Virus record (IMG/VR): IMGVR_UViG_3300030522_000010
Coordinates: 1 to 37,281 of that record
Length of the DNA: 37,281 bases
Source: a virus
Reading direction: 5' to 3' (one strand)
Under the pieces are notes generated by a model. The model was not told the DNA's origin, did no database searches, and saw nothing but the letters and a program-made list of their open reading frames with translations. Position numbers and translations under genes: made by a program. Within the stretch, counting starts at the first letter, position 1. Every line of letters starts with the position of its first letter. Below are positions 20,149 to 28,396 of the stretch, piece after piece.

Positions 20149-21746
20149 AGACGCGATCCAAAATCAAAGCCCATAAATCCCATGCCTTGCGTAATCGCAA
20201 GCCGCAGACCGGCCAATTTATCTCCGGTTCCGGAGCCACCATGGGGCAGCGCATCAATCGCGCAAACCGTTTTCGGGAAACTTATAATCCCCTGCGCAAC
20301 CTGACGATCTCTCGGGCCGTCAGCCTGATCGAATCATATCCACGCGGAGAGTTCGCGGATCTGATGTGGACTTTCGGCGCGCCATTCATGGGAATTGAGT
20401 GCGCGGATCCGGATCTCCTGGCGCTGATCGAGCGCCGCACCGGCGCGATCTGCGAGATGGACTGGAACATCAAGACAGTCGACGAAGACCGCGCGGACTT
20501 TGACCAGAAGCTGGCGGAGGAACAGCAGTCGGCTCTACGCGAACAGTATGACGGCATCGGAAATCTTTACGAGGCGTTTGATCACCTGGCCATGGCGACA
20601 TTCAGAGGATTCAGCCACAACGAGAAAATAGAAAACGCCGATGGGGACATCACCGAGCTGCGCGTTGTGGATCAGTGGAACGTGGTGAGGGATGGATCGA
20701 CCGGCGGTTGGAAATACAATCCCGATGCGCGGCAAACCAGCTACGAATCTTTGCCAGCATCGGCGATCCTAGATCCGTCTTTCTTCCTGATTCGTGAAGT
20801 TAAACGCCCGGTCAATCGATACGCACTGATCAAGGCCATCCGCAACAATTTAGCGGACAAGGACTGGGATGCTTTCATTGAAATCTATGGGATTCCCGGA
20901 TGGGTGATCATCGGGCCGCCGAATGTGCCGGCAGACAAAGAGAGTGAATACGAATCTTCCGCTGGAGATGTGGCGCGCGGGGGTAGCGGGTTCCTTCCCC
21001 ATGGCAGCGACGCAAAGCCCAGCGACAGCCCGCGCGGTGCTGAACCTTTTAGCGCTCGCTTAAATTATCTTTCTCAAAAGCTCATATTGGCAGGAACGGG
21101 CGGCCTTCTGACGATGCTCACACAAAGCGGGAGTGGCACGTTGGCCGGCAGCGCCCACATGGAAGCGTTCAAAACTCTGGGGCGCGCAGAAGCGCGGGAT
21201 ATTTCCGAGATCTTGCAGAAGCAGTTGGATGCGCCGTTCCTGGAGAAGAAATTCCCCGGCCGCTCGGCGCTGGCCTATTTCGAGCTCGCCTCCAACCAGG
21301 AGATCAAGGTCAGTGAGATTTTAGATCATGCGGCCAAGGCCAGTCAGGCCGGATTCCAGATCGATCCGGATGAATTGTCCGAAATGACCGGATACACGCT
21401 GACGGTGAAGCCGGCGGCGCCGGCGCCTCAGTTTGGAGTGTCTCCGATGGAAAACCGGCGGTTGATGAATCGCCGTGCTCCGTTGTCCACCCAGTTTGTG
21501 ATGCAGGCCCGGAAGCTTTTGGCTTCGGACACATCTTCGGATCTGAAACCGATCCGCGCCCGCATCGAGCAAATCCTTCAATTGAAGGATGAGGATCTCC
21601 AAAGGGCGATGGAAAAGCTGATGGCGGATTTGCCCGCAATTCTAAAGCAAATCAACGCGGATCCAAAAGCCGCCGAGGCATTGGAAAAGATTCTCGGGTC
21701 AGCTCTGGCGGAAGGAATGACCAAAAAACCGGAGGAAGTTGTATGA
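20145..21746 (+). CDS. Portal protein (DUF935, Mu gp29-like)
   Basis: A 533-residue portal protein. DUF935 hallmarks: RTGAICEMDWNIKTV, FEAFDHLAMATFRGFSHNEK-like segment, WNVVRD, LIREVKRPVNRYALIKAI, DWDAFIEIYGIPGWVI, and the helical SAHMEAFKTLGRAEARDISEIL-type core. It forms the dodecameric DNA channel at the head vertex. The N-terminal ~30 residues are basic. It overlaps TerL by ATGA (20145-20148) and the next gene by 4 bases. Confidence 0.9.
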   Translation: MKTRSKIKAHKSHALRNRKPQTGQFISGSGATMGQRINRANRFRETYNPLRNLTISRAVSLIESYPRGEFADLMWTFGAPFMGIECADPDLLALIERRTGAICEMDWNIKTVDEDRADFDQKLAEEQQSALREQYDGIGNLYEAFDHLAMATFRGFSHNEKIENADGDITELRVVDQWNVVRDGSTGGWKYNPDARQTSYESLPASAILDPSFFLIREVKRPVNRYALIKAIRNNLADKDWDAFIEIYGIPGWVIIGPPNVPADKESEYESSAGDVARGGSGFLPHGSDAKPSDSPRGAEPFSARLNYLSQKLILAGTGGLLTMLTQSGSGTLAGSAHMEAFKTLGRAEARDISEILQKQLDAPFLEKKFPGRSALAYFELASNQEIKVSEILDHAAKASQAGFQIDPDELSEMTGYTLTVKPAAPAPQFGVSPMENRRLMNRRAPLSTQFVMQARKLLASDTSSDLKPIRARIEQILQLKDEDLQRAMEKLMADLPAILKQINADPKAAEALEKILGSALAEGMTKKPEEVV

Positions 21747-21988
21747 ACGATACCCATGTGATGGTGCTTTTCCGCTGCAGCGATGGCGGATTTCGTCCTG
21801 CTCAATTGGATGCGAAACAGGCCAAGCGCGTGCGCGGCTTTGTCGCCCATGCCCAGGGCGGAACGCTTCGTCTACGCCGTGAGGTCCTCTCCCCGGAGGA
21901 AGTTCAAAAGATTTTTTCCCAGATCAATGAAGAAGAAGCCGCAGCGCCGGTGCCCAAGCCCGTGGCAGGAGTGACAATCGCCTCATGA
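21743..21988 (+). CDS. Small hypothetical head-operon protein
   Basis: An 81-residue protein (HVMVLFRCSDGGFRPAQLDA, FVAHAQGGTLRLRREVLSPE, helical KIFSQINEEEAA). In Mu the F (gp30) minor head gene follows the portal; here only this short protein does, and an F-like gene appears later (25964). It overlaps both neighbours. Family not recognised. Confidence 0.65.
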   Translation: MNDTHVMVLFRCSDGGFRPAQLDAKQAKRVRGFVAHAQGGTLRLRREVLSPEEVQKIFSQINEEEAAAPVPKPVAGVTIAS

Positions 21989-23064
21989 AAAAGCATCTGT
22001 GCATCACCAATCGGTTTAATGTCGGCGCCGACGGCTGGTTCATGCTGGTCCCCAAGGGCGAGCATCCTTGGATCAGCGATGACGGTAAAGAGCGCCTCAT
22101 CCAAGTCGTAGATGAAAAATCCGCCGACGCGATCGTAAATCGTTTCAAGGCGAAGAACTCCGAAGAGTTGATGATCGATGCCGATCACTTGAGTCACAAC
22201 CAGGACGAAAAAACGGAAGCATACGGTTGGATTGACGATCTTCAAAATCGTGGGGGCAACGTCTGGGCGCACAGCTCCTGGACGGACATCGGAGAGCCTG
22301 CCGTAAAAAGTCGTCGATACCGGTTTATCAGTCCGGTTTTTCCGCGCGATGGAATCGAGAAAATCGGCAATGGACGCGTTCGCGTCCTGGCGGTTAGCGA
22401 CGCAGGTCTCACCAATCAACCCAATCTCCCATTGCCGCCGCTGCTCAACCGTGAACAGCAGGACGCCTGGCTCACAAACAATTTGCCGGATGACCCGGCG
22501 AGCTCGCCCACCCGAGATCAGGTGGACATCCAAAACAAAAGGAACAAGACGATGAAACAAATCGCACAAAAGGTTGGCTTGTCCGCCGAAGCGTCGGAGG
22601 ACGGGATTCTCTACGAAATCGACAAGCTGCAGAACCGCGCCAAGCAGGCGGAAGACAAGGTCAAACCGCTGACGGAGGAAAACGCGGATTTGAAAAACCG
22701 CCTGAAAACGCAGGAAGACCAGGAGGTCGAATCGATTCTCACGGATCTCGGAATCAAGGACGAGACGGAAAGGGAAACCGTCGGCGACATGATCCGCAAC
22801 AGCAAAAACCGTCCCAAGACGGTGGAAATCCTGAAGAACCGAATGAAGCCGGCGGCGGTAATCCGGGCGCCTTTGACCAATCGCAGGGATGCCAAAAATC
22901 CCGGCGATGATAACAAGGCGCCGCTCAAGAACCGTTCGCAACTCCAGCGGGAAGCGATCGACAAACACCTGACCGGAACTCGCACCAATGAGCAGGCCTA
23001 TCAGGCTGCCAAGCGGTCGGACCCGGATCTTTTCAAACCCGAGACGGAAGAGGCTACGGCCTGA
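21985..23064 (+). CDS. Capsid protease/scaffold (Mu gpI-like)
   Basis: A 359-residue protein. Residues ~1-150 form a Mu-I-type serine protease: MIDADHLSH with His68, and KSRRYRFISPVF with Ser116, both as in I-family prohead proteases. Residues ~190-270 are a coiled coil (YEIDKLQNRAKQAEDKVKPL...) and the rest a charged scaffold tail. In Mu, I cleaves scaffold and the shorter in-frame product Z is the scaffold; an equivalent internal start is visible here (22552). The protease removes scaffolding from the prohead. Confidence 0.85.
   Translation: MKKHLCITNRFNVGADGWFMLVPKGEHPWISDDGKERLIQVVDEKSADAIVNRFKAKNSEELMIDADHLSHNQDEKTEAYGWIDDLQNRGGNVWAHSSWTDIGEPAVKSRRYRFISPVFPRDGIEKIGNGRVRVLAVSDAGLTNQPNLPLPPLLNREQQDAWLTNNLPDDPASSPTRDQVDIQNKRNKTMKQIAQKVGLSAEASEDGILYEIDKLQNRAKQAEDKVKPLTEENADLKNRLKTQEDQEVESILTDLGIKDETERETVGDMIRNSKNRPKTVEILKNRMKPAAVIRAPLTNRRDAKNPGDDNKAPLKNRSQLQREAIDKHLTGTRTNEQAYQAAKRSDPDLFKPETEEATA
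22552..23064 (+). CDS. Probable internal-start scaffold product (Mu gpZ-like)
   Basis: An ATG at 22552-22554, in frame with the protease (its Met190), is preceded by AAAAGGAA with 8-9 bases spacing. Translation from it gives a 170-residue scaffold lacking the protease domain. Mu uses the same strategy (I and Z). This is the strongest internal ribosome site I noticed within the gene. Confidence 0.65.
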   Translation: MKQIAQKVGLSAEASEDGILYEIDKLQNRAKQAEDKVKPLTEENADLKNRLKTQEDQEVESILTDLGIKDETERETVGDMIRNSKNRPKTVEILKNRMKPAAVIRAPLTNRRDAKNPGDDNKAPLKNRSQLQREAIDKHLTGTRTNEQAYQAAKRSDPDLFKPETEEATA

Positions 23065-23098
23065 ACCGGATCACCACCCAGAAAGGTAAATACACAGC

Positions 23099-23650
23099 AT
23101 GAGCAGTGGACAAATCAAAACGGTGACGGTCGAAGCCCTCGTACCGAACGCCGATCACAGGGAGAAGCGTGGCTTCTTCGTGAAACTCAGCAGCGGCTTG
23201 GCCGCACTTGTCAGCGCCGCGACGGATGTGCCTTACGGCGTCATCCTCGACGGTGAAAACACCGACGGAAACGACGCGATCGCGATCTCCGTTGGAAACG
23301 TCGGCAGCGTTCGGGTCAAAGTGGCCGGATCGGTCACCAAAGGCGGTCTCGGTCAATTGACCTCGACCGGCGAGGTGATTGCCGATGCAGGAACCGGGGC
23401 GCGTGTCCTGGTTTGCGTCTTCCTGGAAGCGGGAAGCGACGACGAACTGGTCGAGGCGATCCTCATCAAACCGGTTTCGATCGGAAATGCGGTCACCCTG
23501 GGAAACACGAACGGCGAAATCGGTGGCCTGACGATCAGCGGCTCCTATTCGCAGGCGGAGGTAACGGCACTGCGCGACAAGGTGGAAGAGCTGGCCGATG
23601 ACGTTCGCGCTCTCTACGTGGCCTTGCAGGCCCAAGGAGCGATCGCCTAA
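23099..23650 (+). CDS. Head decoration-like protein
   Basis: A 183-residue, beta-rich protein (GFFVKLSSGLAALVSAATDV, PYGVILDGENTDGNDAIAISV, GSVRVKVAGSVTKGG), the pattern of DUF2190-type capsid decoration/minor head proteins that lie just before the major capsid gene. A C-terminal helix (EVTALRDKVEELADDVRALY) is an added coiled coil. AAAGGTAA precedes the start at a loose spacing. It probably stabilises the mature head. Confidence 0.72.
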   Translation: MSSGQIKTVTVEALVPNADHREKRGFFVKLSSGLAALVSAATDVPYGVILDGENTDGNDAIAISVGNVGSVRVKVAGSVTKGGLGQLTSTGEVIADAGTGARVLVCVFLEAGSDDELVEAILIKPVSIGNAVTLGNTNGEIGGLTISGSYSQAEVTALRDKVEELADDVRALYVALQAQGAIA

Positions 23651-23684
23651 CGCAACCCTGAACCAAGAAAGAAATTAAGAAAAC

Positions 23685-24623
23685 ATGAGCAAACGCAAAC
23701 AAGCATCGGCTAATCCGACGCTGACAAATTACGCGACGGGAGTTGCCCAGGACCTGGAAAGCAGCCTGGCGGAATTCATCGCGCCGACGGTTGAAGTGCC
23801 CAGCACGCTGGGGCAGTTCAAGAAATTCGACGACAAAAACGCCTTCCAGGTCTATGAAACGGCGCGCGCGGTCGGCGGCTCGGCCAACCGCATCGAGTTC
23901 GAAACCACCGATCCCAGCTACAACTGCAAACCGCAGGCGCTGGAAATCACGGTGGACGATTCCGAACGCGACGCGGCCGACGCCGAAGACCCGATCCGTT
24001 TGGACGAGTCCAAGGTGAAGACGCTGGTGACGACTTCGTCGGTCAGCCACGAGTACAAGGTGATCAACAAGACGATCGGCGCGTTGACGCCGGTTGCCGA
24101 CCTTGGCAACTGGTACGATCCGAACGTCGACCCGATCGAGGAAATCGATTCGCAGATCCAGGTGATCGCGACCAACACCGGCATGATGCCCAATGGCTTG
24201 GCCATCGGTCTTCCGGCCTGGGCGGCCATCCGCAAACACCCCAAGGTGATTGCCCGGCAGCCGGGCGCAGCTCTGATCGGGCTGACGGTCGGTCAGTTCG
24301 CCGCGATGTTGCTGAACCCGGGCATCGAGGTGCGCGTGGGCATTCTTGCCCGCGACACCACGAAGATGGGCAAAGCGGCCGCGAAAGTGAATATCGTGGG
24401 CGCCAACGTCCTGATCTTCCTGCGGTCCAAGAATCCGACGCAGTATGACCCGAGCTTCGCCAAGTCCTTCACCGGACGGCGAGGCGGCGTCACCTCTGTC
24501 CGGACCTACCGCGAAGAACCCTTCAGCGATGTCCACTTGGTGGACTGGTCCGAGGACATCCAAATCACCAGCACGATCTGCGGAAAGCTGATCGCGGTGG
24601 TGACCGAAGATCCGGGTTCCTAA
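23685..24623 (+). CDS. Major capsid protein (HK97 fold, gpT-position)
   Basis: A 312-residue protein. The size and position, after protease and decoration genes, are those of Mu gpT-like capsids. Segments EVPSTLGQFKKFDDKNAF, ATDPSYNCKPQALEI-type strand, DSQIQVIATNTGMMPNGLAI, GLPAWAAIRKHPKVI and the closing CGKLIAVVTEDPGS resemble bacterial and phage E-type HK97-fold capsid proteins. A purine-rich leader (AAGAAAGAAATTAAGAAAAC) lies directly before the ATG. It should be the most abundant virion protein. Confidence 0.85.
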   Translation: MSKRKQASANPTLTNYATGVAQDLESSLAEFIAPTVEVPSTLGQFKKFDDKNAFQVYETARAVGGSANRIEFETTDPSYNCKPQALEITVDDSERDAADAEDPIRLDESKVKTLVTTSSVSHEYKVINKTIGALTPVADLGNWYDPNVDPIEEIDSQIQVIATNTGMMPNGLAIGLPAWAAIRKHPKVIARQPGAALIGLTVGQFAAMLLNPGIEVRVGILARDTTKMGKAAAKVNIVGANVLIFLRSKNPTQYDPSFAKSFTGRRGGVTSVRTYREEPFSDVHLVDWSEDIQITSTICGKLIAVVTEDPGS

Positions 24624-24644
24624 AGAACTCCTTGGTTTCATACC

Positions 24645-24668
24645 CGCGCCCTTCGAAAGAGGGGCGCG
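24645..24668. terminator. GC-rich hairpin after the capsid gene
   Basis: CGCGCCC (24645-24651) and GGGCGCG (24662-24668) make a 7-bp stem with a 10-base loop, 22 bases after the capsid stop. No T-run follows. Such hairpins after capsid genes often protect the mRNA or attenuate downstream expression; that fits the 61-bp gap here, one of the few in the late operon. Confidence 0.5.
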
Positions 24669-24684
24669 TCATGAGCCCACAAAC

Positions 24685-25131
24685 ATGAGCTGGATCACCA
24701 TCACATCCGACGACGTCCTGACCCGTCTGGCCGGCGCTGAAAAAGCCTCCTACCAAAACGCGGCCAGGGCTTCCGGCCAGAGCGACCCATTGCCGGAGAT
24801 CATCGCCCAGGTTACCGATGTCGTGCGCGGGTATGTTGCTGCCTGTGCCGCGAACGAACTGGACATCGGCGGTACGATTCCACCGCGTCTTCTCGCCGCT
24901 GCGGTGGATATCATCCGGTACCGGCTTACAACGCGACTACCGCTGACTCTCACGGCCGCTCGCGAACAGGAATACAAGGACGCGATCAGCTTATTAAAGG
25001 ACGTAGCGGCTTGTAAATTCTCGGTGGAAGATCCGAACAGCTCCGATCCGGAAACCAGCAGCCAGTCCAGCACACCGGCTATCTGCCCGAAAAATCTGCA
25101 TTTTGATCGGCGCGATCAGGAGGGTGCGTGA
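24685..25131 (+). CDS. DUF1320 head-completion protein (Mu gp36-like)
   Basis: A 148-residue protein. The DUF1320 pattern is clear: SDDVLTRLAGAEKASYQNAA, then an AQVTDVVRGYVAACAANELD stretch, PPRLLAAAVDIIRYRL and REQEYKDAISLLKDVA. These proteins, next to the capsid gene, form head-tail connector rings. The last ~35 residues are Ser/Pro-rich and variable. The stop overlaps the ribosome site and start of the next gene. Confidence 0.85.
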   Translation: MSWITITSDDVLTRLAGAEKASYQNAARASGQSDPLPEIIAQVTDVVRGYVAACAANELDIGGTIPPRLLAAAVDIIRYRLTTRLPLTLTAAREQEYKDAISLLKDVAACKFSVEDPNSSDPETSSQSSTPAICPKNLHFDRRDQEGA

Positions 25132-25967
25132 TGTTCACTGCACTTCGCATCGGGGATTACACGGAAAAGGCGCGTGTGAGCGCGTTGCAACGTGGGATTG
25201 AAGCCATTGGCGGAAAGGTGATCTGGCATCCGAAAAACGATCTTGATTCCATCCGGGATATTTTGGAATCGCGCAAGATCCGCTTTGCGTTCACCCATGG
25301 TGCCAAGGAGCGGGAATCCGCCGTACGGGGATTCTTGAAAGGCCATGGCATTCCGCTTTTGATCACCGAGCTGGGATATTTTCGCAGATCCGCAGACGGG
25401 AGTGATCCTCTGGGATATACCCAGCTCGGAATCGATCGGCTTTGCTGGACACCCGCGCGCGCGTGCGATTCATCCCGGTTTGATGCCCTAAAAATCGCGG
25501 TTGCCGCACGCAAGAAAGAAAATCCGAAAGGTGCGGTTCTGATTCTCGGACAGGTGCCAAACGACACGCAGCATTGGCTGTCTCATCAGGCATTGTCGGA
25601 ATGGCTCAGTGTGCGGGCTGGTTATTATCTGGGGCAACGCCGAAAAGTCTATTACCGGGCGCATCCAAAATTCTATTCACTCCAGCTAAAAGCTCCCGTG
25701 GATAAGCTGGATTCGTTGTCCGTTCCTCTGGGAGAACATCTCAAACTTGCTTCCCGAGTCATCACCTACAATTCCACGGGCGGGCTTGAAGCGCTCTGTC
25801 ATGGGCTTCCTGTTGAATGCCACACCTCGGCGCATTACGCGCAGGTTGCGCGAGGAACCCGAGACGAAATCTTAGCGCACTTTCACAAGCTCGCATGGTC
25901 GCAGTGGACCATCCAAGAACTTGAAGACGGAACCGCTTTGAAATTCATGGAGGAATTTTTACCGTGA
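25131..25967 (+). CDS. GT-B/capsule-type glycosyltransferase-like protein
   Basis: A 278-residue protein resembling capsule-polysaccharide/Kdo-type transferases (Pfam PF05159 group, from memory). Motifs: VLILGQVPNDTQH (residues 137-148), KVYYRAHPK (172-180), and SRVITYNSTGGLEALCHGLPVE (SRVITYNSTGGL at 208-219, then EALCHGLPVE), the nucleotide-sugar-binding end. The ATG at 25131 has AGGAGG 7 bases upstream; a GTG at 25128 would be too close. It lies in the head operon, overlapping DUF1320 and the next gene. It might glycosylate a virion protein or act on the cell surface. Confidence 0.72.
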   Translation: MFTALRIGDYTEKARVSALQRGIEAIGGKVIWHPKNDLDSIRDILESRKIRFAFTHGAKERESAVRGFLKGHGIPLLITELGYFRRSADGSDPLGYTQLGIDRLCWTPARACDSSRFDALKIAVAARKKENPKGAVLILGQVPNDTQHWLSHQALSEWLSVRAGYYLGQRRKVYYRAHPKFYSLQLKAPVDKLDSLSVPLGEHLKLASRVITYNSTGGLEALCHGLPVECHTSAHYAQVARGTRDEILAHFHKLAWSQWTIQELEDGTALKFMEEFLP

Positions 25968-26890
25968 ACTTCTCCACGCCTATCCAGTTCCTGGAAGCCA
26001 TCACTCAGGCCGAGGAGAGAGATCTTTTGCCTTTGCCCTTGTCTTCCGAGGAAATCCGCGAGCAGCTGAGTTCGGAGATCCGGACCCGGTCCATTTTTTC
26101 AGCCCGCACTACGAACGGCGCCTACGTCGATAAAATAGGCAAGGTTGTCGAACGGTTGCTTTCGCCTCAGACCGAAAGCGGGCAACGAGTTTCCTTCGCG
26201 CAGATGCGCGAGGATCTGCAGGGCATGCTGCAGGAGTTGGGGTATGATCCGGAGCGCGGCTTCCCAGGTGACGATGAATTGGGCATCCCGCCGGCTGCGC
26301 CCGGATCTCTCCGCGACCTGGGCAGCGATCAGCGCCTGAACCTCCTTTTGGAAACCCAGGTGCGGCAGATGCTCGGCGCCGGTTACCGGATTGCCGGTCA
26401 GGAACCGCTCCGCCTTGAAGCGTTTCCCTGCTGGGAGCTGGTCCGAATCTACGATCGAAACCTGGAACGAGATGACTGGTCCAAGCGTTGGCAGGAAGCG
26501 GGCGGCCAATTCTTTGACGGCGGCCGTATGATCGCTCGCAAAGATGATCCGGTATGGGACGAGCTCGGATCATCCGCGAATTTTGACGACGGCCTGGATA
26601 ATCCTTATCCGCCTTTCGCTTTCAACAGCGGAATGGGCGTCATCGAAGTGGACCGGGACGAGGCCATTGAACTGGGCGTCATAGCAGAAGACGAGCAAGT
26701 CGGAGAGATCCCGGTTGAACTCAACAAGGAGTTGAAGGCTCAGGCGGGAAAATTTGGCGATGACATTTTGGCCGAGCTCGAACGGGAGCTTGGAAATGAA
26801 GCCAGCCGCTTAATTACAAATCGTGGTGTGGATAAAAATGAAGGCTTACGCAACCGTCTGCGGGCTGTTTTGGAGGTGCTGCCGGCATGA
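25964..26890 (+). CDS. Minor head protein (head-morphogenesis type)
   Basis: A 308-residue protein. The middle (QVRQMLGAGYRIAGQEPLRL, CWELVRIYDRNLERDDWSKRW, ARKDDPVWDELG, then NPYPPFAFNSGMGV) fits the internal minor head proteins related to Mu F/SPP1 gp7, which carry a PPFxFNSG-like stretch. N- and C-terminal parts are helical. In Mu this gene directly follows the portal; here it lies after DUF1320. It probably enters the head and associates with the portal. Confidence 0.65.
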   Translation: MNFSTPIQFLEAITQAEERDLLPLPLSSEEIREQLSSEIRTRSIFSARTTNGAYVDKIGKVVERLLSPQTESGQRVSFAQMREDLQGMLQELGYDPERGFPGDDELGIPPAAPGSLRDLGSDQRLNLLLETQVRQMLGAGYRIAGQEPLRLEAFPCWELVRIYDRNLERDDWSKRWQEAGGQFFDGGRMIARKDDPVWDELGSSANFDDGLDNPYPPFAFNSGMGVIEVDRDEAIELGVIAEDEQVGEIPVELNKELKAQAGKFGDDILAELERELGNEASRLITNRGVDKNEGLRNRLRAVLEVLPA

Positions 26891-27504
26891 GCATCGGGAT
26901 TCAAATCACCCAAGACACGGCCTCGCCGGCGCTCAGGCGGCTGAGCGAGAGCTTGACCGATCGCACCGGGCTGCATGAGTCAATCGCCACCCGTGCGGAT
27001 GTTCTCACGCGCCGCCATTTGCTGCGGGAATCTCGGAGCAGGCACACCACAGCCCGGCGCCTAGGTGCACGTCCCACTGGTCATCTCGGACGCGCAGCAG
27101 AGAGCGTCACCGGATTGGGAACGGCGGAAGCGGCGACCGTTAGCGTGACAAGCCCGGGCATCTCCCGCGTAGGAGGAGATGTGGAAATCAAGCCGGTCAA
27201 CGGAAACTGGCTGACGATCCCCATCCACAAACTGAGCTACGGCCGTACAGTTCGCTATTTCGAGGCGCTCTCCGGCTTGCGTTTGTTCCGACCGGGCGCC
27301 CCAGGCGCAAAGAAGAAAGTGCTCTCCGCGATGGTAGGAAGAGGCAAGAGCAAGAAGCTGGTGAATTTCTTTGCGTTGAGCAAAGGCGTCACATTGCGCC
27401 AGGACCGGACGCTTCTGCCCAGCGACACGGAATACCTTCAATCGGGTTTATTGGGTGCTCGGGACTATGTGCGGGCTCTACGCCAAGCCGGGAGGCAGGA
27501 ATGA
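26887..27504 (+). CDS. Virion morphogenesis protein (Mu gpG-like)
   Basis: A 205-residue protein. The start (ASPALRRLSESLTDRTGLHE, then SIATRADVLTRRHLL) resembles the N-terminus of Mu gpG/phage virion morphogenesis proteins, in which LxxLxxxLxDRxxLH is followed by a helical segment. Then comes a beta-rich domain (VSVTSPGISRVGGDVEIKPV) and a basic C-terminus. It overlaps the minor head gene by ATGA and the 66-residue gene by 4 bases. It probably acts in head-tail joining. Confidence 0.65.
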   Translation: MSIGIQITQDTASPALRRLSESLTDRTGLHESIATRADVLTRRHLLRESRSRHTTARRLGARPTGHLGRAAESVTGLGTAEAATVSVTSPGISRVGGDVEIKPVNGNWLTIPIHKLSYGRTVRYFEALSGLRLFRPGAPGAKKKVLSAMVGRGKSKKLVNFFALSKGVTLRQDRTLLPSDTEYLQSGLLGARDYVRALRQAGRQE

Positions 27505-27701
27505 ACCGTCCTTGTTTCAAGGTGATCGATTTTAAGGTCGAGGTGCTTCCGGATAACCAAGTCGTTACGGCGGTGTTCCTGCACGAAGGCCAATCGTTTC
27601 ACTTCAATTTGGAAAAGAGCCTGGCTCTCTCGTTATCCGGCGCGTTGGAAGACGCCTATCGGAAGCTGCAGAACCCTCAAATGGAGGCCAGCCATGGATG
27701 A
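27501..27701 (+). CDS. Small hypothetical protein
   Basis: A 66-residue protein (CFKVIDFKVEVLPDNQVVTA, then VFLHEGQSFHFNLEKSLALS, then a short helix) that predicts a small beta sheet closed by a helix. It lies between the gpG-like and tail-terminator-like genes and overlaps the latter by 8 bases, so coupled expression is likely. No family recognised. Confidence 0.65.
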   Translation: MNRPCFKVIDFKVEVLPDNQVVTAVFLHEGQSFHFNLEKSLALSLSGALEDAYRKLQNPQMEASHG

Positions 27702-28392
27702 TTTTTTAACAAGGCTCCAGCTCGACATCGTGGGAAGACTCGATAGCCATCCGTTTTTTGCGGAGATTCCCGTGCTTGCCCAGGTCAAAGGCGACATCGA
27801 GAGCGACATTGAAACCGCGCTCAGTGTTTTTAACGAAAAATCGCCCGGTAAAATCGGCCTTGTGGTGATCGTCTTGCCGCCACTAGCCGATGTACCCGAT
27901 CCGAATGTTCCTGGCCCTGTTTTCAATGTGCTGAGTGCGGTTCGCGTTTTGGATCAACCCTCCATCCGCAACATTGAAGTAACCGGCCCGCAATGTTGTC
28001 TCTATGTGCACAGTGCGGTTCATCAAGTGCGCTTCTTCCCGCACGTAGGGCAGATATTCACGGACCGCCGCGCGATCGAGCCTTATGACACGGGTAAAGA
28101 TGGGGTCAATGGATATGACAATTTTTTCGCCAATCGGTTCGGTATCAAAGCGCCGGACAAGGTGAGGCGGCCGCAGATCTCCGGAACTGCGAGCGCGGTG
28201 ACAATCACCTCCGAAACCTCCGGAGCCCAGATCTACTACACCACCGACGGGAGTTATCCCTACGTGGGCAATGGGGAAGCAGAACTTTACACGGTGCCGT
28301 TCACCGTGGACGCCGGCACGGAAGTACGCGCCGGCGCGTACAAAGACAACATGACCCCGAGCGATATCGCATCGGAAACCATAGGAGCCTGA
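27694..28392 (+). CDS. Tail-terminator-like protein with a C-terminal adhesion-like domain
   Basis: A 232-residue protein. Residues ~1-150 (FLTRLQLDIVGRLDSHPFFA, GKIGLVVIVLPPLADVPDP, RFFPHVGQIFTDRRAIEPYD) fit a head-tail joining/tail terminator protein placed directly before the tail tube gene. Residues ~155-232 form a CHB_HEX_C-like beta domain (VTITSETSGAQIYYTTDGSY, YTVPFTVDAGTEVRAGAYKD), normally at the ends of secreted carbohydrate-active enzymes. The fused domain may decorate the neck or tail of the virion. Confidence 0.65.
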   Translation: MDDFLTRLQLDIVGRLDSHPFFAEIPVLAQVKGDIESDIETALSVFNEKSPGKIGLVVIVLPPLADVPDPNVPGPVFNVLSAVRVLDQPSIRNIEVTGPQCCLYVHSAVHQVRFFPHVGQIFTDRRAIEPYDTGKDGVNGYDNFFANRFGIKAPDKVRRPQISGTASAVTITSETSGAQIYYTTDGSYPYVGNGEAELYTVPFTVDAGTEVRAGAYKDNMTPSDIASETIGA

Positions 28393-28396
28393 CAAA

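Noticed and set aside
21904-22968. 354-residue - strand frame
   Set aside because: Antisense of the capsid protease/scaffold gene.
23535-24641. 368-residue - strand frame
   Set aside because: Antisense of the capsid and decoration genes; Arg/His/Asp/Gly-rich with no motif.
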